Positions 51,058 through 60,881 of a stretch of 64,000 bases of DNA are shown here, piece after piece. Positions within the stretch are counted from its first letter, which is position 1; every line of letters begins with the position of its first letter. The notes below the pieces were generated by a model. That model ran no database searches. It worked only from the letters and a program-made list of their open reading frames with translations, and was not told where the DNA came from. Made by a program: the position numbers and the translations under genes. The DNA comes from Prochlorococcus sp. AG-418-O03 (GTDB lineage: Bacteria; Cyanobacteriota; Cyanobacteriia; PCC-6307; Cyanobiaceae). The stretch is from assembly GCA_003213855.1 (NCBI GenBank), contig QCMJ01000002.1:103060-167059 (forward strand). The letters run 5' to 3'.

Positions 51058-52191
51058 GTGAAAATTGCATTGTTTACTGAAACTTTTTTACCTAAAGTTG
51101 ACGGCATAGTCACAAGACTGACTAAAACGATTGAATTTTTAATAAAAAATGGTGATGAAGTTATAATTTTTTGTCCAGAGGGGTGTCCAGAATCATATAT
51201 GGGAGCAACTGTAGTCGGAGTTGCAGCAATGCCATTACCCTTATACCCCGAGTTGAAGCTTGGTTTGCCAGGTCCTGCAGTCTCAGATAAGTTAGAAAAA
51301 TTTAAACCAGATTTGATACATGTTGTTAATCCAGCTGTACTTGGCTTAGGTGGCATATGGTTGGCGAAAACTAATAATATTCCTTTAATTGCCAGTTACC
51401 ATACTCATCTTCCGAAATATCTAGAACATTACGGTATGGGTATGTTAGAGCCACTTTTGTGGGAATTACTTAAAGCAGCACATAATCAAGCCTTGTTAAA
51501 TTTATGTACTTCCACCGCTATGGTAAATGAGTTAAAAGATAAAGGTATTCAAAGGACTGCTCTATGGCAAAGAGGAGTAGATACTTACAGTTTCCGACCA
51601 GATTTGAGAAGTGAGGAAATGAGAAAAAAATTATTTGGGGAATATAACGAAGCTAAATACTTATTGATTTATGTAGGAAGATTATCAGCAGAAAAACAAA
51701 TTGAGAGAATTAAACCAGTCTTAGAAAGTATCCCTAATGCTTGCCTAGCACTTGTAGGTGACGGACCATATCGAAACCAGCTTGAAAAAATCTTCGAAAA
51801 TACCAAGACTAATTTCATAGGATATTTATCTGGGGATGAACTTGCTAGCGCCTATGCCTCTGGAGATATATTTTTATTTCCATCTAGTACAGAAACACTT
51901 GGGTTAGTTTTACTAGAGGCAATGGCAGCAGGATGTCCTGTTATCGGAGCTAACAAGGGGGGGATTCCAGATATTATTAGCGATGGAATTAATGGTTGTT
52001 TATATGATCCTGATGAAAAAGATAATGGGGAACAGAGTTTGATTGAAGCGACAAAAAAAATTCTTGAGAATGAAGATAAAAGAGAAGTTATGAGGAAAGA
52101 GGCACGGAACGAAGCAGAAAAATGGGATTGGAATCAAGCAACTTTACAACTGCAAAATTATTATGCAGATACTCTCAAAAAAATAAATTAA
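51058..52191 (+). CDS. sqdX: sulfoquinovosyldiacylglycerol synthase (GT4 glycosyltransferase)
   Basis: A 377-residue GT-B enzyme that transfers sulfoquinovose to diacylglycerol. The N-terminal domain has ALFTETFLPKVDGIVTRLTK and ASYHTHLPKYLEHYG; the C-terminal nucleotide-sugar site has LLIYVGRLSAEKQIERI and the EX7E-type segment FPSSTETLGLVLLEAMAAG. The assignment to SqdX rests on the adjacency with sqdB, 27 bases upstream, as well as sequence. The start is GTG at 51058. Confidence 0.95.
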   Translation: MKIALFTETFLPKVDGIVTRLTKTIEFLIKNGDEVIIFCPEGCPESYMGATVVGVAAMPLPLYPELKLGLPGPAVSDKLEKFKPDLIHVVNPAVLGLGGIWLAKTNNIPLIASYHTHLPKYLEHYGMGMLEPLLWELLKAAHNQALLNLCTSTAMVNELKDKGIQRTALWQRGVDTYSFRPDLRSEEMRKKLFGEYNEAKYLLIYVGRLSAEKQIERIKPVLESIPNACLALVGDGPYRNQLEKIFENTKTNFIGYLSGDELASAYASGDIFLFPSSTETLGLVLLEAMAAGCPVIGANKGGIPDIISDGINGCLYDPDEKDNGEQSLIEATKKILENEDKREVMRKEARNEAEKWDWNQATLQLQNYYADTLKKIN

Positions 52192-52203
52192 ACTAAATCT
52201 TAA

Positions 52204-52452
52204 TTATGCTACGTGTGGAGGTGTAGGACTACTATAAGAACTTAAAGGAAGTATTAGAGTAGCGATATTTTGATTCTTTTCAGGCCTTTTTTTCTTTGAA
52301 AATTTCTTACCAAAAGGTACTCTTATAACATTAGTTCCTTCAATGGAACAAATGTTTGAGTTATCTCCTGAAACATTATTGACAAAATTTGGTAAGTCAA
52401 CATTCTTAACTGGCAGGTGTTTAACATTACCAGATTTAAAATCTTTGGTCAT
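52204..52452 (-). CDS. small protein of unknown function, 82 aa
   Basis: An 82-residue ORF with ATG, no signal peptide and no membrane segment. A polar first half (NVDLPNFVNNVSGDNSNICS) leads to a basic patch (FGKKFSKKKRPEKN) and a proline/serine-rich end. I do not recognise it. Composition fits a real small picocyanobacterial protein, and no other frame is better. It lies 129 bases downstream of gcvP and convergent with sqdX, 12 bases away. Confidence 0.6.
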   Translation of the reverse strand: MTKDFKSGNVKHLPVKNVDLPNFVNNVSGDNSNICSIEGTNVIRVPFGKKFSKKKRPEKNQNIATLILPLSSYSSPTPPHVA

Positions 52453-52566
52453 AGCTTCAAATACCCCAAAAAATTTGATGCTCGAATATTTTAATAAAAA
52501 AATTTAAAAAAATTCTATAAGAAAATATTAAATTTTTATTCTCACTGATAATAACTAAGTAAATAC

Positions 52567-52582
52567 AAGGATGCTAGTCCTT
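52567..52582 (-). terminator. small hairpin at the gcvP stop
   Basis: AAGGA / TCCTT with a 6-base loop overlaps the first base of the gcvP stop codon. On the minus strand it is followed by GTATTT. The stem is short, so this is a weak candidate for the end of the gcv transcript. Confidence 0.28.
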
Positions 52583-55491
52583 TAAGCACATTTTTTTTCT
52601 TCGAAAGTCTCTCCTTGATTTATATTGCAAGAACAAATTAAATTGCGATCGCCATATGCATTATTGATCCTAGAAACTGAAGACCAAAACTTAATAGATG
52701 TTGGAGTTTTATAAGGAAAAGAAGCTTTTTCTTTTGAATAAGGATAATGCCAATTATCAGCAATTAATTCTTTCAACGTATGGGGGGCGTTACTTATTAC
52801 ATTATTATTCTTTAATGCAATATTTTTTTCTATTTCGCTGATTTCTTCTCCAATCAAAAGCATAGCCTCACAAAATCTCTCCAATTCAACCAAACTTTCA
52901 CTTTCAGTAGGCTCTATCATTATCGTCTCTGGAACAGGCCAACTTATAGTTGGGGCATGAAAACTATAATCTATTAATCGTTTAGCTAAATCATTTACAC
53001 TCAAACCAGTTTTGGATTTTAAATCTCTAAAATCTAAAATACATTCATGTGCGACAAAATTATTTTTTCCTTTATAAAGAATCTTAAATTTATTCTTTAA
53101 AGAATGCGCGATATAATTTGCGGATAAAATTGCATGCGCAGTTGCTTTCCTTAGACCACTAAGACCAGCCATTTTTATGTACATCCAACTTATTGGAAGA
53201 ATACTTGCACTCCCATGCTTAGCAGAGGATACGTAATTGAAACTATTAGAAAAATTATTATCCATTAAAGAATGAGTAGGGAGAAATGGGCTTAAAGTTT
53301 CTGATGCAGCAACTGGACCAACTCCTGGACCACCCCCTCCATGTGGAATGCAAAATGTTTTATGTAAATTCAAATGACAAACATCAATACCATAATTCCC
53401 CGGTTTGCATAATCCAACCTGAGCATTCAAATTTGCTCCATCTAAATAGACAAATCCTCCAACAGAGTGAATTAAGTCACATATCTCTCTGATTTGCAAT
53501 TCAAAAACTCCATGAGTAGAGGGGTAGGTCAACATAAGGGCTCCTATTTGGTTATCAAATTTCTTGACCTTGATCGACAAATCTTGAAAATCAATATTTC
53601 CTTCGTCATCACATTCAACTGTTAAAACATCAAATCCTGCCATAACTGCACTAGCAGGATTTGTTCCATGAGCACTTTTAGGAATTAAACATTTTTTTCT
53701 TGAAAGTTCACCTTTTGATTCAAAATAAGAATTTATTGCCAATAATCCTGCAAACTCTCCCTGAGAGCCTGCATTTGGTTGAAAAGAAACTGATTTTAAA
53801 CCAACAATATCACTTATCCATTTTTCTAGGTCAGATATTATTTTTGAATAGCCCTTAGTTTGATCTAGCGGAGAAAAAGGATGAATAGAAGATAAATTAG
53901 CCCAAGAGACTGGATTTAACTCTGCTGCAGAATTTAACTTCATGGTACAGCTTCCTAATGGCATCATTCCATCTACCAGAGAAAAATCTTTTTCAGCAAG
54001 TCGGAATATATATCTCATTAATTCCGTTTCACTTTGGTAATTTTTGAAAATATCTTGCTGCATCCATTCACTGGATCTCACAGCTAAACTTTCAAGATGA
54101 AATCTTTTATCAAATTTTATATGCTCTAAATCTTCTTTTTTTTCTATAAGGTTTGCTATGAAAGTCAAAATATCTTTGATTTCTTTTTCATTACTAAGCT
54201 CATCTAAAGAGATCCCAAAGCCAGTTGAATTCTCAATAGTAGATCCCAACGGCAAAATTCTTAAATTATACCCATTTTTTAGAGCTTCATAATGGATCCT
54301 CTTGGAGTGCTTAGAATAAACATCAACACTATCAAATCTAATCCCATCAGGAATATCAAAACCTAAATCAGCTAGACATGATTCTAAATTTATTCTCAAC
54401 TCCACTAATCTCTTGGCAATTTGCGTTAATCCAGAAGGTCCATGATAAATAGCATAAAAGGATGAAATTATAGCTAACAAAGATTGAGCGGTACAAATGT
54501 TACTAGTGGCCTTCTCCCTTCTAATATGTTGCTCTCTTGTTTGCAATGCTAATCTTAGAGACTTTTCTCCATTTTTAGAGAGAGTTTGCCCAACAATTCT
54601 TCCAGGTATCAGCCTTTTATATTTTTCGCTACAGGCAAAATATGCTGCATGGGGTCCACCAAAACCCATTGGAACACCAAATCTTTGCATACTACCAACT
54701 GCAACATCAACACCAAATTCAGAAATTGGTTTAATTAAAACTTGTGCCAATGGATCAATACATGCCGTTACAATAATTTCTGATCTATGTGCTTGAGATA
54801 TTAAGAATGTAGGATCATATAATTGCCCATTTTTACCTGGTAATTGCAACAACATTCCAAACACATCATCATGATTAGGAAAGTTGCTTTGAGTAAAGCG
54901 TTTTAAGGATATTCCCAAAGGTTTTGCTCTGGTTTGTAGAACATTAAAAGTATGATCAAAAACATTTGCTTCCACTAAGTACACTTTTGAAGATTTATTT
55001 TTTCTTGCGGAAAAACTCATGGCCATAGCTTCTGCAGCAGCAGTACCCTCATCTAACAAAGATGCATTGGCGACAGGGAATCCTGTTAGTTCACAAACAA
55101 TAGTCTGAAAATTAAATAGAGCTTCTAACCTTCCTTGTGCAATTTCTGCTTGATATGGAGTATAAGACGTGTACCACCTTGGATTTTCAAGAACATGTCT
55201 TTGGATTACTTTAGGCATGTGATTGTCATAATAACCAAGGCCTATTAGTGATCTCATTTTAGTATTTTTCTTCGCAATCTCTTCTAATTCATTTAAAGCC
55301 TCAATTTCTGAACAACCTTGGGGCAATATTTCTGAGGATTTATCTTTAAGCTGAATATCTTCAGGAATAACTTGATTTATAAATTGATCAATATTATTAA
55401 AACCAAGCTTGTTCAGCATAATTCTTTCATCATTATCTCCTAACCCAAGATGCCTATCTATAAACAAATCAGACCCAAATTTGGATGTCAT
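52582..55491 (-). CDS. gcvP: glycine dehydrogenase (decarboxylating), P-protein
   Basis: The 969-residue P-protein decarboxylates glycine and passes the aminomethyl group to the lipoyl arm of GcvH. Both halves of the fused form are present; the PLP lysine is in HLNLHKTFCIPHGGGGPG, with SMQRFGVPMGFGGPHAAYFA in the first half and PLGSCTMKLNSAAEL at the second. In cyanobacteria the complex consumes photorespiratory glycine. It lies 45 bases after gcvH; gcvT is not here. No room exists upstream for a glycine riboswitch. Confidence 0.97.
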   Translation of the reverse strand: MTSKFGSDLFIDRHLGLGDNDERIMLNKLGFNNIDQFINQVIPEDIQLKDKSSEILPQGCSEIEALNELEEIAKKNTKMRSLIGLGYYDNHMPKVIQRHVLENPRWYTSYTPYQAEIAQGRLEALFNFQTIVCELTGFPVANASLLDEGTAAAEAMAMSFSARKNKSSKVYLVEANVFDHTFNVLQTRAKPLGISLKRFTQSNFPNHDDVFGMLLQLPGKNGQLYDPTFLISQAHRSEIIVTACIDPLAQVLIKPISEFGVDVAVGSMQRFGVPMGFGGPHAAYFACSEKYKRLIPGRIVGQTLSKNGEKSLRLALQTREQHIRREKATSNICTAQSLLAIISSFYAIYHGPSGLTQIAKRLVELRINLESCLADLGFDIPDGIRFDSVDVYSKHSKRIHYEALKNGYNLRILPLGSTIENSTGFGISLDELSNEKEIKDILTFIANLIEKKEDLEHIKFDKRFHLESLAVRSSEWMQQDIFKNYQSETELMRYIFRLAEKDFSLVDGMMPLGSCTMKLNSAAELNPVSWANLSSIHPFSPLDQTKGYSKIISDLEKWISDIVGLKSVSFQPNAGSQGEFAGLLAINSYFESKGELSRKKCLIPKSAHGTNPASAVMAGFDVLTVECDDEGNIDFQDLSIKVKKFDNQIGALMLTYPSTHGVFELQIREICDLIHSVGGFVYLDGANLNAQVGLCKPGNYGIDVCHLNLHKTFCIPHGGGGPGVGPVAASETLSPFLPTHSLMDNNFSNSFNYVSSAKHGSASILPISWMYIKMAGLSGLRKATAHAILSANYIAHSLKNKFKILYKGKNNFVAHECILDFRDLKSKTGLSVNDLAKRLIDYSFHAPTISWPVPETIMIEPTESESLVELERFCEAMLLIGEEISEIEKNIALKNNNVISNAPHTLKELIADNWHYPYSKEKASFPYKTPTSIKFWSSVSRINNAYGDRNLICSCNINQGETFEEKKCA

Positions 55492-55536
55492 ATTAAAATA
55501 TTTTTCTTTAAAATAGCTCTTTTTAAAAAGTTTGCC

Positions 55537-55926
55537 TTATTTTGGTACAACCTTTGATTGATATTCCTCAGAAGTCATCAAATCAGCAATTAATGCTTTT
55601 GATTCTGGTTTCAAAATGACTAACCATCCCTCTCCAATCGGATCATTCTGTAAAATCTCAGGGTTCTCAATAACACTTTCATTTACAGATACTATTTCCC
55701 CTGAAAAAGGCAGATAGACTTCCTCAACCGCCTTAACTGATTCTATTGTTCCAAAAGTCTCACCTTTCTTTAGAGTCGCCCCTTGATCAGCTAATTCAAC
55801 AAAAACAATATCTCCTAATTGATCTATAGCAAATTCACTAACTCCAATTTTTAATAATCCATTTTCTTCTAAGACATATTCATGAGTATCAGCATAGTTG
55901 AGGTTGTCTGGAAACTGGTAAGACAT
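55537..55926 (-). CDS. gcvH: glycine cleavage system H protein
   Basis: A 129-residue lipoyl carrier with the modified lysine K65 in GTIESVKAVEEVYLPFSGEI. Other marks are YADTHEYVLEENGLLKIGVS and NDPIGEGWLVILKP. It shuttles the aminomethyl group between P-, T- and L-proteins. It starts two bases after the stop of the PLP-lyase gene and is followed by gcvP, forming one operon. Confidence 0.96.
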   Translation of the reverse strand: MSYQFPDNLNYADTHEYVLEENGLLKIGVSEFAIDQLGDIVFVELADQGATLKKGETFGTIESVKAVEEVYLPFSGEIVSVNESVIENPEILQNDPIGEGWLVILKPESKALIADLMTSEEYQSKVVPK

Positions 55927-55928
55927 GA

Positions 55929-57221
55929 TTAAGTAGATAAAGGAAGTAGAGAATCCTTTGAAATTAATTTTTCATCTAATAATTCAGATAATAATCGAAT
56001 TAATGCAATTTTGATGTGAGCTATGTGAGAACCACCCTGAACAAAAATATTGTAAGGATCTCTTAAAGGGGCATCAGCAGAAAATTCACTTGTACTACCT
56101 TCAATAAATGTACCTCCTGCCATTAATAATTTTGAATCATATCCATCCATTGATGATGGAACAACATTCAGAAAAGAATCTACTGGTGAAGAATTTTGAA
56201 AAGATTGACAAACTTTTTGTACCAAATCAGGATCATTCAATCTTACCGACTGAATAAGATCAGATCTATAAGTTGCTGGCTCAGGTAAAACCTTAAATCC
56301 CAAATTTTTAAAGACTGCTGCAACCATATCAGCACCTTTTAGTGATTCGTGAACAATTTGTGGTGCTAAAAACAAACCCTGCAAAATTAATCTTCCTAGT
56401 CCAAAATTTATCCCTGCAGAAGAACCAATACCTGGTGAGGTTAATCTAGAACATGCCATCTCAACCAACTCTGCATCTCCTGCAACGTACCCACCAGTAG
56501 GAACGATAGTTCCTCCCAAATTTTTAATCAATGATCCAGCAATTATATTTGCCCCTTTAGAAATTGGTTCACTATCTTCAACAAGTTCCCCATAACAGTT
56601 ATCAACAAAACATATACAGTTAGGATCAAGAGAATGAACAAAACTACAAATTTTCTCTATCTGATGATTCGTAAGAGATTTTCTCCAACTATATCCACAA
56701 CTTTTTTGTATGAATACTAATTTGAATGAATTTTCTTTAAAAGAATGAACAATTTTTTCTTCAAAAGAATCAAAATTCTCGCAGATATTTATTTGCTTAT
56801 ATTCAATCTCAAAATCTTTAAGTGATCCTTTTCCTCCTCCCCTTATTCCTATGACTTCTTCTAACGTGTCATATGGTTGTCCTGTAAGAGATAACATTAC
56901 ATCTCCAGGTCTAAGAATTCCAAATAAGACAGAACTTATTGCATGCGTTCCACTTACAAATTGCATCCTCACAGCTGCCTTTTCAGCAAGAAACAATCTT
57001 GCAAAAACCGCATCAATTTTTTCTCTTGATATATCATCATGACCAGTACCAGAAGATTGATTGAAATGAATAGTAGAAACTTTTTCTTCGTTAAAAATTG
57101 TCAAAACATTTTCTAATTTCTGGAAAACCTGATTGGACCTTTCTTGGAAAACTTTACTTAAACTCTCTTCGACAGAAAGAACAGCGTTTTCAGCCAGTTT
57201 TAAGTTATTGTTTAGCGTCAT
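55929..57221 (-). CDS. PLP-dependent lyase of the 'aluminium resistance' / methionine gamma-lyase-like family
   Basis: A 430-residue Cys/Met-metabolism-fold enzyme. It shows FNQSSGTGHDDISREKIDAV, VSGTHAISSVLFGILRPGD, CICFVDNCYGELVED and the PLP-lysine region IIAGSLIKNLGGTIVPTGGY. Family members are often annotated as involved in aluminium resistance, but the substrate is probably a sulfur amino acid. It is tightly linked to gcvH (2 bases) and so probably to amino-acid turnover; that link is inference. Confidence 0.85.
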   Translation of the reverse strand: MTLNNNLKLAENAVLSVEESLSKVFQERSNQVFQKLENVLTIFNEEKVSTIHFNQSSGTGHDDISREKIDAVFARLFLAEKAAVRMQFVSGTHAISSVLFGILRPGDVMLSLTGQPYDTLEEVIGIRGGGKGSLKDFEIEYKQINICENFDSFEEKIVHSFKENSFKLVFIQKSCGYSWRKSLTNHQIEKICSFVHSLDPNCICFVDNCYGELVEDSEPISKGANIIAGSLIKNLGGTIVPTGGYVAGDAELVEMACSRLTSPGIGSSAGINFGLGRLILQGLFLAPQIVHESLKGADMVAAVFKNLGFKVLPEPATYRSDLIQSVRLNDPDLVQKVCQSFQNSSPVDSFLNVVPSSMDGYDSKLLMAGGTFIEGSTSEFSADAPLRDPYNIFVQGGSHIAHIKIALIRLLSELLDEKLISKDSLLPLST

Positions 57222-57239
57222 TTATTATGAAAATTCATA

Positions 57240-57938
57240 TTATTTTTCAGAAACTAAATTTCTTAATTCTGCGAGGAAAGCATTAGGTCCCCTACCCTGA
57301 AAATAAGAAAGTTTTTTTGAAGCCTCATATAAATCAAGAAGTTCTCCATCTAATTCTTCTGCCGTATAATCTCTAATTCCTGCTATTACCTCAGCAAAAC
57401 GTTCTCTACGGGCAGATTTATTGACAGCATAGGCTTTCATTACCTGAATTTTACATGATCTCCAAGCCTTATTCTGACAAAAATGCACTGAAAGAGCATC
57501 ACTTAAAGCAGAAGCTTCTTCATCTTCTATGTACCAGTCAAAAGATGAAGGTAGAGATTTTAATCCTGAAAATATCTCGAATAACTCACCGGCCGACAAT
57601 GGATTACCAGAATCATTTTTTAGGGGTAATGCAGACTCTTCCAAAGATTTCCATAACTCTGGGTAATCACTTTCAAAACGATCCCTGATTTTGTCAATAC
57701 CTTGATCAAGAATCGTATTAACTTGAGCTAAAGCAAGAAAAACTTCAGGACCTGGCGAAGATAACTTCCCATTCCTAAGATTAGATATTTGCGAATTATG
57801 AACTTTACCTAAATCAAGAACTTCAGAAAGTAATGGCAAAACTCTATGAGACCATCCATTTCTCTCATGCCAAAGGTGTATCAAATGAGCCATAGCCCTT
57901 CGACCTTTAGATAATTTATCGCGATATCCTAGACTCAC
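57240..57938 (-). CDS. cyanobacterial protein with a helix-turn-helix-like N-terminal region
   Basis: A 232-residue protein starting at GTG. Residues about 12-75 look like a degenerate Cro/CI-type HTH: MAHLIHLWHERNGWSHRV and VHNSQISNLRNGKLSSPGPE. The rest is helical and acidic (LDGELLDLYEASKKLSYFQG) with no known domain that I recognise. As first gene of the gcvH-gcvP unit (18 bases before the PLP lyase) it may regulate that unit, but this is inference. Confidence 0.72.
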   Translation of the reverse strand: MSLGYRDKLSKGRRAMAHLIHLWHERNGWSHRVLPLLSEVLDLGKVHNSQISNLRNGKLSSPGPEVFLALAQVNTILDQGIDKIRDRFESDYPELWKSLEESALPLKNDSGNPLSAGELFEIFSGLKSLPSSFDWYIEDEEASALSDALSVHFCQNKAWRSCKIQVMKAYAVNKSARRERFAEVIAGIRDYTAEELDGELLDLYEASKKLSYFQGRGPNAFLAELRNLVSEK

Positions 57939-58013
57939 AGATAATTAAACTTATCAATAGTATAGTATGATAATATTACATATCGGTAATTTTGAAAATA
58001 GTATTTCAATATC

Positions 58014-58952
58014 ATGAATTCAGTGATTTTCCAAGAAACAGCAAAATTAAAAAAACCCGTTCCAGCTGAAAAAGTTATAGAACTCTCAGAAAAATTACTG
58101 GAACCTTCCAGTCATTCAAAAAGATATCCTCCAAGACTACATAAAACCTGGGGAACAATAGTTTTTATGGTTGCAATTCATATTCTTTCTCTTGTCGCTA
58201 TACAACCAAAATTTTGGAGTCTACCTGCAGTCTCTTCATTATTATTTTTTTACTGGGTAACTGCTTGTTTAGGAGTCACTCTTGGATATCACAGATTGTT
58301 ATCACACAGATCGTTCATTGTTCCTAGATGGTTAGAAAGATTTTTTGCTACCTGTGGAGCTATAAGTTGCCAACATGGACCAATAGATTGGGTGGGTTTA
58401 CATAGGCATCACCACTCTTTTTCAGATACTGAAGTAGATCATCACAGTAGTAAAAAGGGGTTTTGGTGGAGTCATATGGGTTGGATGTTTAAAGACGTTG
58501 AAGCACTAAAAGCTGTTCCAAAACTAAGTGCAGATTTAATCAAGGATCCATACTATAGATTTCTAAATAAATATTTTTTATTCTTACAAATTCCTATTGG
58601 ACTTTCTTTGTACGCAATAGGTCAAAAATTAGGAGTTGGAGGATGGGCTCTAGTCCTTTGGGGAATTCCATTGAGGCTTGTGGTTGTTTATCACATAACT
58701 TGGCTAGTCAACTCCGCCACGCATTGTTGGGGTAAAGCGCCATTTGAAAGTGGTGATTCATCTAAAAACAATGCATGGGTTGCTGCATTAACATTTGGAG
58801 AAGGTTGGCATAATAACCATCATGCATTTCCCAATTCGGCAAAACAAGGATTATTTAGAGGTCAGATAGACATAACATGGGAACATATTAAGATTCTTGC
58901 GAAATTTGGTCTTGCAAAAAAAGTAAAGTTACCCTCTAGGTCTTATTATTAA
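58014..58952 (+). CDS. desC: acyl-lipid delta-9 fatty acid desaturase
   Basis: A 312-residue membrane desaturase with the three histidine boxes that bind di-iron: HRLLSH (H93-H98), HRHHH (H130-H134) and HNNHH near residue 265. Four hydrophobic segments fit the family topology. It inserts the first double bond in membrane-lipid acyl chains, keeping membranes fluid. It leads the plus-strand series desC-rplI-dnaB-mnmG. A 5-base inverted repeat (ATTAC / GTAAT) lies in the divergent spacer upstream. Confidence 0.93.
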   Translation: MNSVIFQETAKLKKPVPAEKVIELSEKLLEPSSHSKRYPPRLHKTWGTIVFMVAIHILSLVAIQPKFWSLPAVSSLLFFYWVTACLGVTLGYHRLLSHRSFIVPRWLERFFATCGAISCQHGPIDWVGLHRHHHSFSDTEVDHHSSKKGFWWSHMGWMFKDVEALKAVPKLSADLIKDPYYRFLNKYFLFLQIPIGLSLYAIGQKLGVGGWALVLWGIPLRLVVVYHITWLVNSATHCWGKAPFESGDSSKNNAWVAALTFGEGWHNNHHAFPNSAKQGLFRGQIDITWEHIKILAKFGLAKKVKLPSRSYY

Positions 58953-58972
58953 CTATATTGTTCAATATTTTC

Positions 58973-59428
58973 ATGGCTAAAAGAGTACAAGTCGCATTAA
59001 CTGAATCAATCGCATCACTAGGTAAAGATGGAGATCTAGTTGAAGTGGCACCTGGATACGCAAGAAATTTTCTATTACCTTATGGCAAGGCAATGAATGT
59101 AACACCAGCAGTCCTTAAACAAATTGAAAGGAAGAAAGAAAAAGAAAAAATCGCTGCTGATAAATTAAAGCAAGAAGCTTTAGATTTCCAAACTGCATTA
59201 TCTACAATAGGTAGGTTCACTATCAAAAAACAGGTTGGAGAAGATGGCGTCCTTTTTGGAACGGTTACAAATGGAGATGTTGCCGAAGCGATAGAAGCGG
59301 CAACTAAAAAAGAAATTGATAGAAGAAACATTACTGTTCCTGATATTCATAATTTAGGTTCCTTTATTGCAAAAATAAAATTACATCCAGAAGTAAATGC
59401 AGAAGTAAATATTGAAGTAACAAGTTAA
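58973..59428 (+). CDS. rplI: 50S ribosomal protein L9
   Basis: A 151-residue L9, with two globular domains joined by a long lysine-rich helix. The N-terminal signature is [20 protein letters not shown] and the C-terminal domain has [16 protein letters not shown]. The correct start is the ATG at 58973 (MAKRVQVAL); an upstream in-frame ATG at 58958 would add MFNIF, which is not conserved. Confidence 0.96.
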   Translation: MAKRVQVALTESIASLGKDGDLVEVAPGYARNFLLPYGKAMNVTPAVLKQIERKKEKEKIAADKLKQEALDFQTALSTIGRFTIKKQVGEDGVLFGTVTNGDVAEAIEAATKKEIDRRNITVPDIHNLGSFIAKIKLHPEVNAEVNIEVTS

Positions 59429-59486
59429 TCAATTTGTTGCATTATTTTGAAAAGTAGCCAGAGTATATATCTAAGCAATTAAAGAT

Positions 59487-60869
59487 ATGGTTTCCGTACC
59501 TTTTCCAAATAATGGGCAAAATAAAAATTTTAAAAAGGATTTTAATAATGAAAATTCTGGATTAGTACCTCCTCAAAACGTTCAAGCAGAGGAAGCTGTT
59601 CTTGGTGGCATACTTCTTGATCCAGATGCGATCGGAAGGATTGCAGACTTAATTAAACCTGAAGCTTTTTATATAAATGCCCATCAAGAGATTTATAGAA
59701 CAGCATTAATGTTGCATACCCAGGGTAAACCAACTGATTTAACATCAATGAGTGCTTGGTTAGCAGATAATGGATCACTAGAAAAAATTGGCGGAAACAG
59801 CAAACTGGTAGAACTAGTTGAAAATGTTTCCTCTACAGCTTCTATAGAACAAGTTGCTAATTTAATTAACGACAAATTCATGAGAAGGCAACTTATCAGA
59901 TCTGGAAATGAAGTGGTTCAACTAGGTTTTGATCAAACTCAAGATACTAATGAAGTTCTAGATAAAGCAGAGCAAAAAATATTTGAAATCAGTCAAGAAA
60001 AACCCTCAAAAGGCCTAACTCAAGCAGCTGAAATCCTTACAAGTACTTTTAATGAAATAGAGGCAAGATCATTAGGTACTTCAGTAGCTGGAATTCCAGT
60101 AAATTTCTACGACCTTGATGCGATGACTCAAGGTTTTCAAAGAAGTGATTTAATAATTGTTGCTGGAAGACCTTCGATGGGGAAAACTTCAATAGTTCTT
60201 AATCTGGCAAAAAATGTTGCACAATCTCAAGATTTACCTGTGTGTGTATTTAGCCTTGAAATGAGTAAAGAACAGTTGACATATAGATTACTCTCTATGG
60301 AAGTTGGAATCGAGAGTGGCAGGCTAAGAACAGGAAGATTACAGCAAGATGAATGGCCATTACTCGGAGAAGGTATCAATTCATTAGGTCAATTACCAAT
60401 ATTTATTGATGACAAGCCTAATTTAAGTGTTTTAGAGATGAGATCTCTGTGCAGAAGATTAATAGCTGAACAAAAAAAAGAACTTGGATTAATTGTGATT
60501 GATTACCTCCAGTTGATGGAAGGATCAACCCCTGATAATAGAGTGCAAGAACTTTCACGAATAACAAGAGGTCTTAAAAGCATGGCCAGAGAATTAAAAG
60601 TACCAGTAGTAGCTTTATCTCAGCTTAGTAGAGGGGTAGAGTCTAGAACAAATAAAAGACCAATGTTAAGCGATCTAAGAGAATCAGGATCTATTGAACA
60701 AGACGCAGATTTAGTATTAATGATTTATAGGGATGAATACTATAATCCAGAGACTGAAGATAGAGGAATTACAGAAATCATTGTCACTAAACATAGAAAT
60801 GGACCCGTAGGAACTGTTAAATTATTATTTGAACCTCAATTTACGAGATTTAGGAATTTAGCTAATTAA
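59487..60869 (+). CDS. dnaB: replicative DNA helicase DnaB
   Basis: A 460-residue hexameric helicase. The N-terminal collar domain (PPQNVQAEEAVLGGILLDP) is followed by the RecA-like motor with Walker A IVAGRPSMGKTSIVLNLAKN (G227-S235), FSLEMSKEQLTYRLLSME, Walker B LIVIDYLQLM and ALSQLSRGVESR. It unwinds DNA at the fork and binds tau. No intein interrupts the P-loop, unlike in some cyanobacteria. It lies 12 bases upstream of mnmG. Confidence 0.97.
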   Translation: MVSVPFPNNGQNKNFKKDFNNENSGLVPPQNVQAEEAVLGGILLDPDAIGRIADLIKPEAFYINAHQEIYRTALMLHTQGKPTDLTSMSAWLADNGSLEKIGGNSKLVELVENVSSTASIEQVANLINDKFMRRQLIRSGNEVVQLGFDQTQDTNEVLDKAEQKIFEISQEKPSKGLTQAAEILTSTFNEIEARSLGTSVAGIPVNFYDLDAMTQGFQRSDLIIVAGRPSMGKTSIVLNLAKNVAQSQDLPVCVFSLEMSKEQLTYRLLSMEVGIESGRLRTGRLQQDEWPLLGEGINSLGQLPIFIDDKPNLSVLEMRSLCRRLIAEQKKELGLIVIDYLQLMEGSTPDNRVQELSRITRGLKSMARELKVPVVALSQLSRGVESRTNKRPMLSDLRESGSIEQDADLVLMIYRDEYYNPETEDRGITEIIVTKHRNGPVGTVKLLFEPQFTRFRNLAN

Positions 60870-60881
60870 ATCGATCCTAAA

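Noticed and set aside
55492..55536. Glycine riboswitch before gcvP
   Set aside because: Only 45 bases are available and no aptamer-like folding or tandem motif is visible; the operon starts further upstream at 57938.
59487..60869. Intein in dnaB (also considered for gyrB and dnaX)
   Set aside because: The P-loop and flanking motifs are continuous and lengths are normal in all three.
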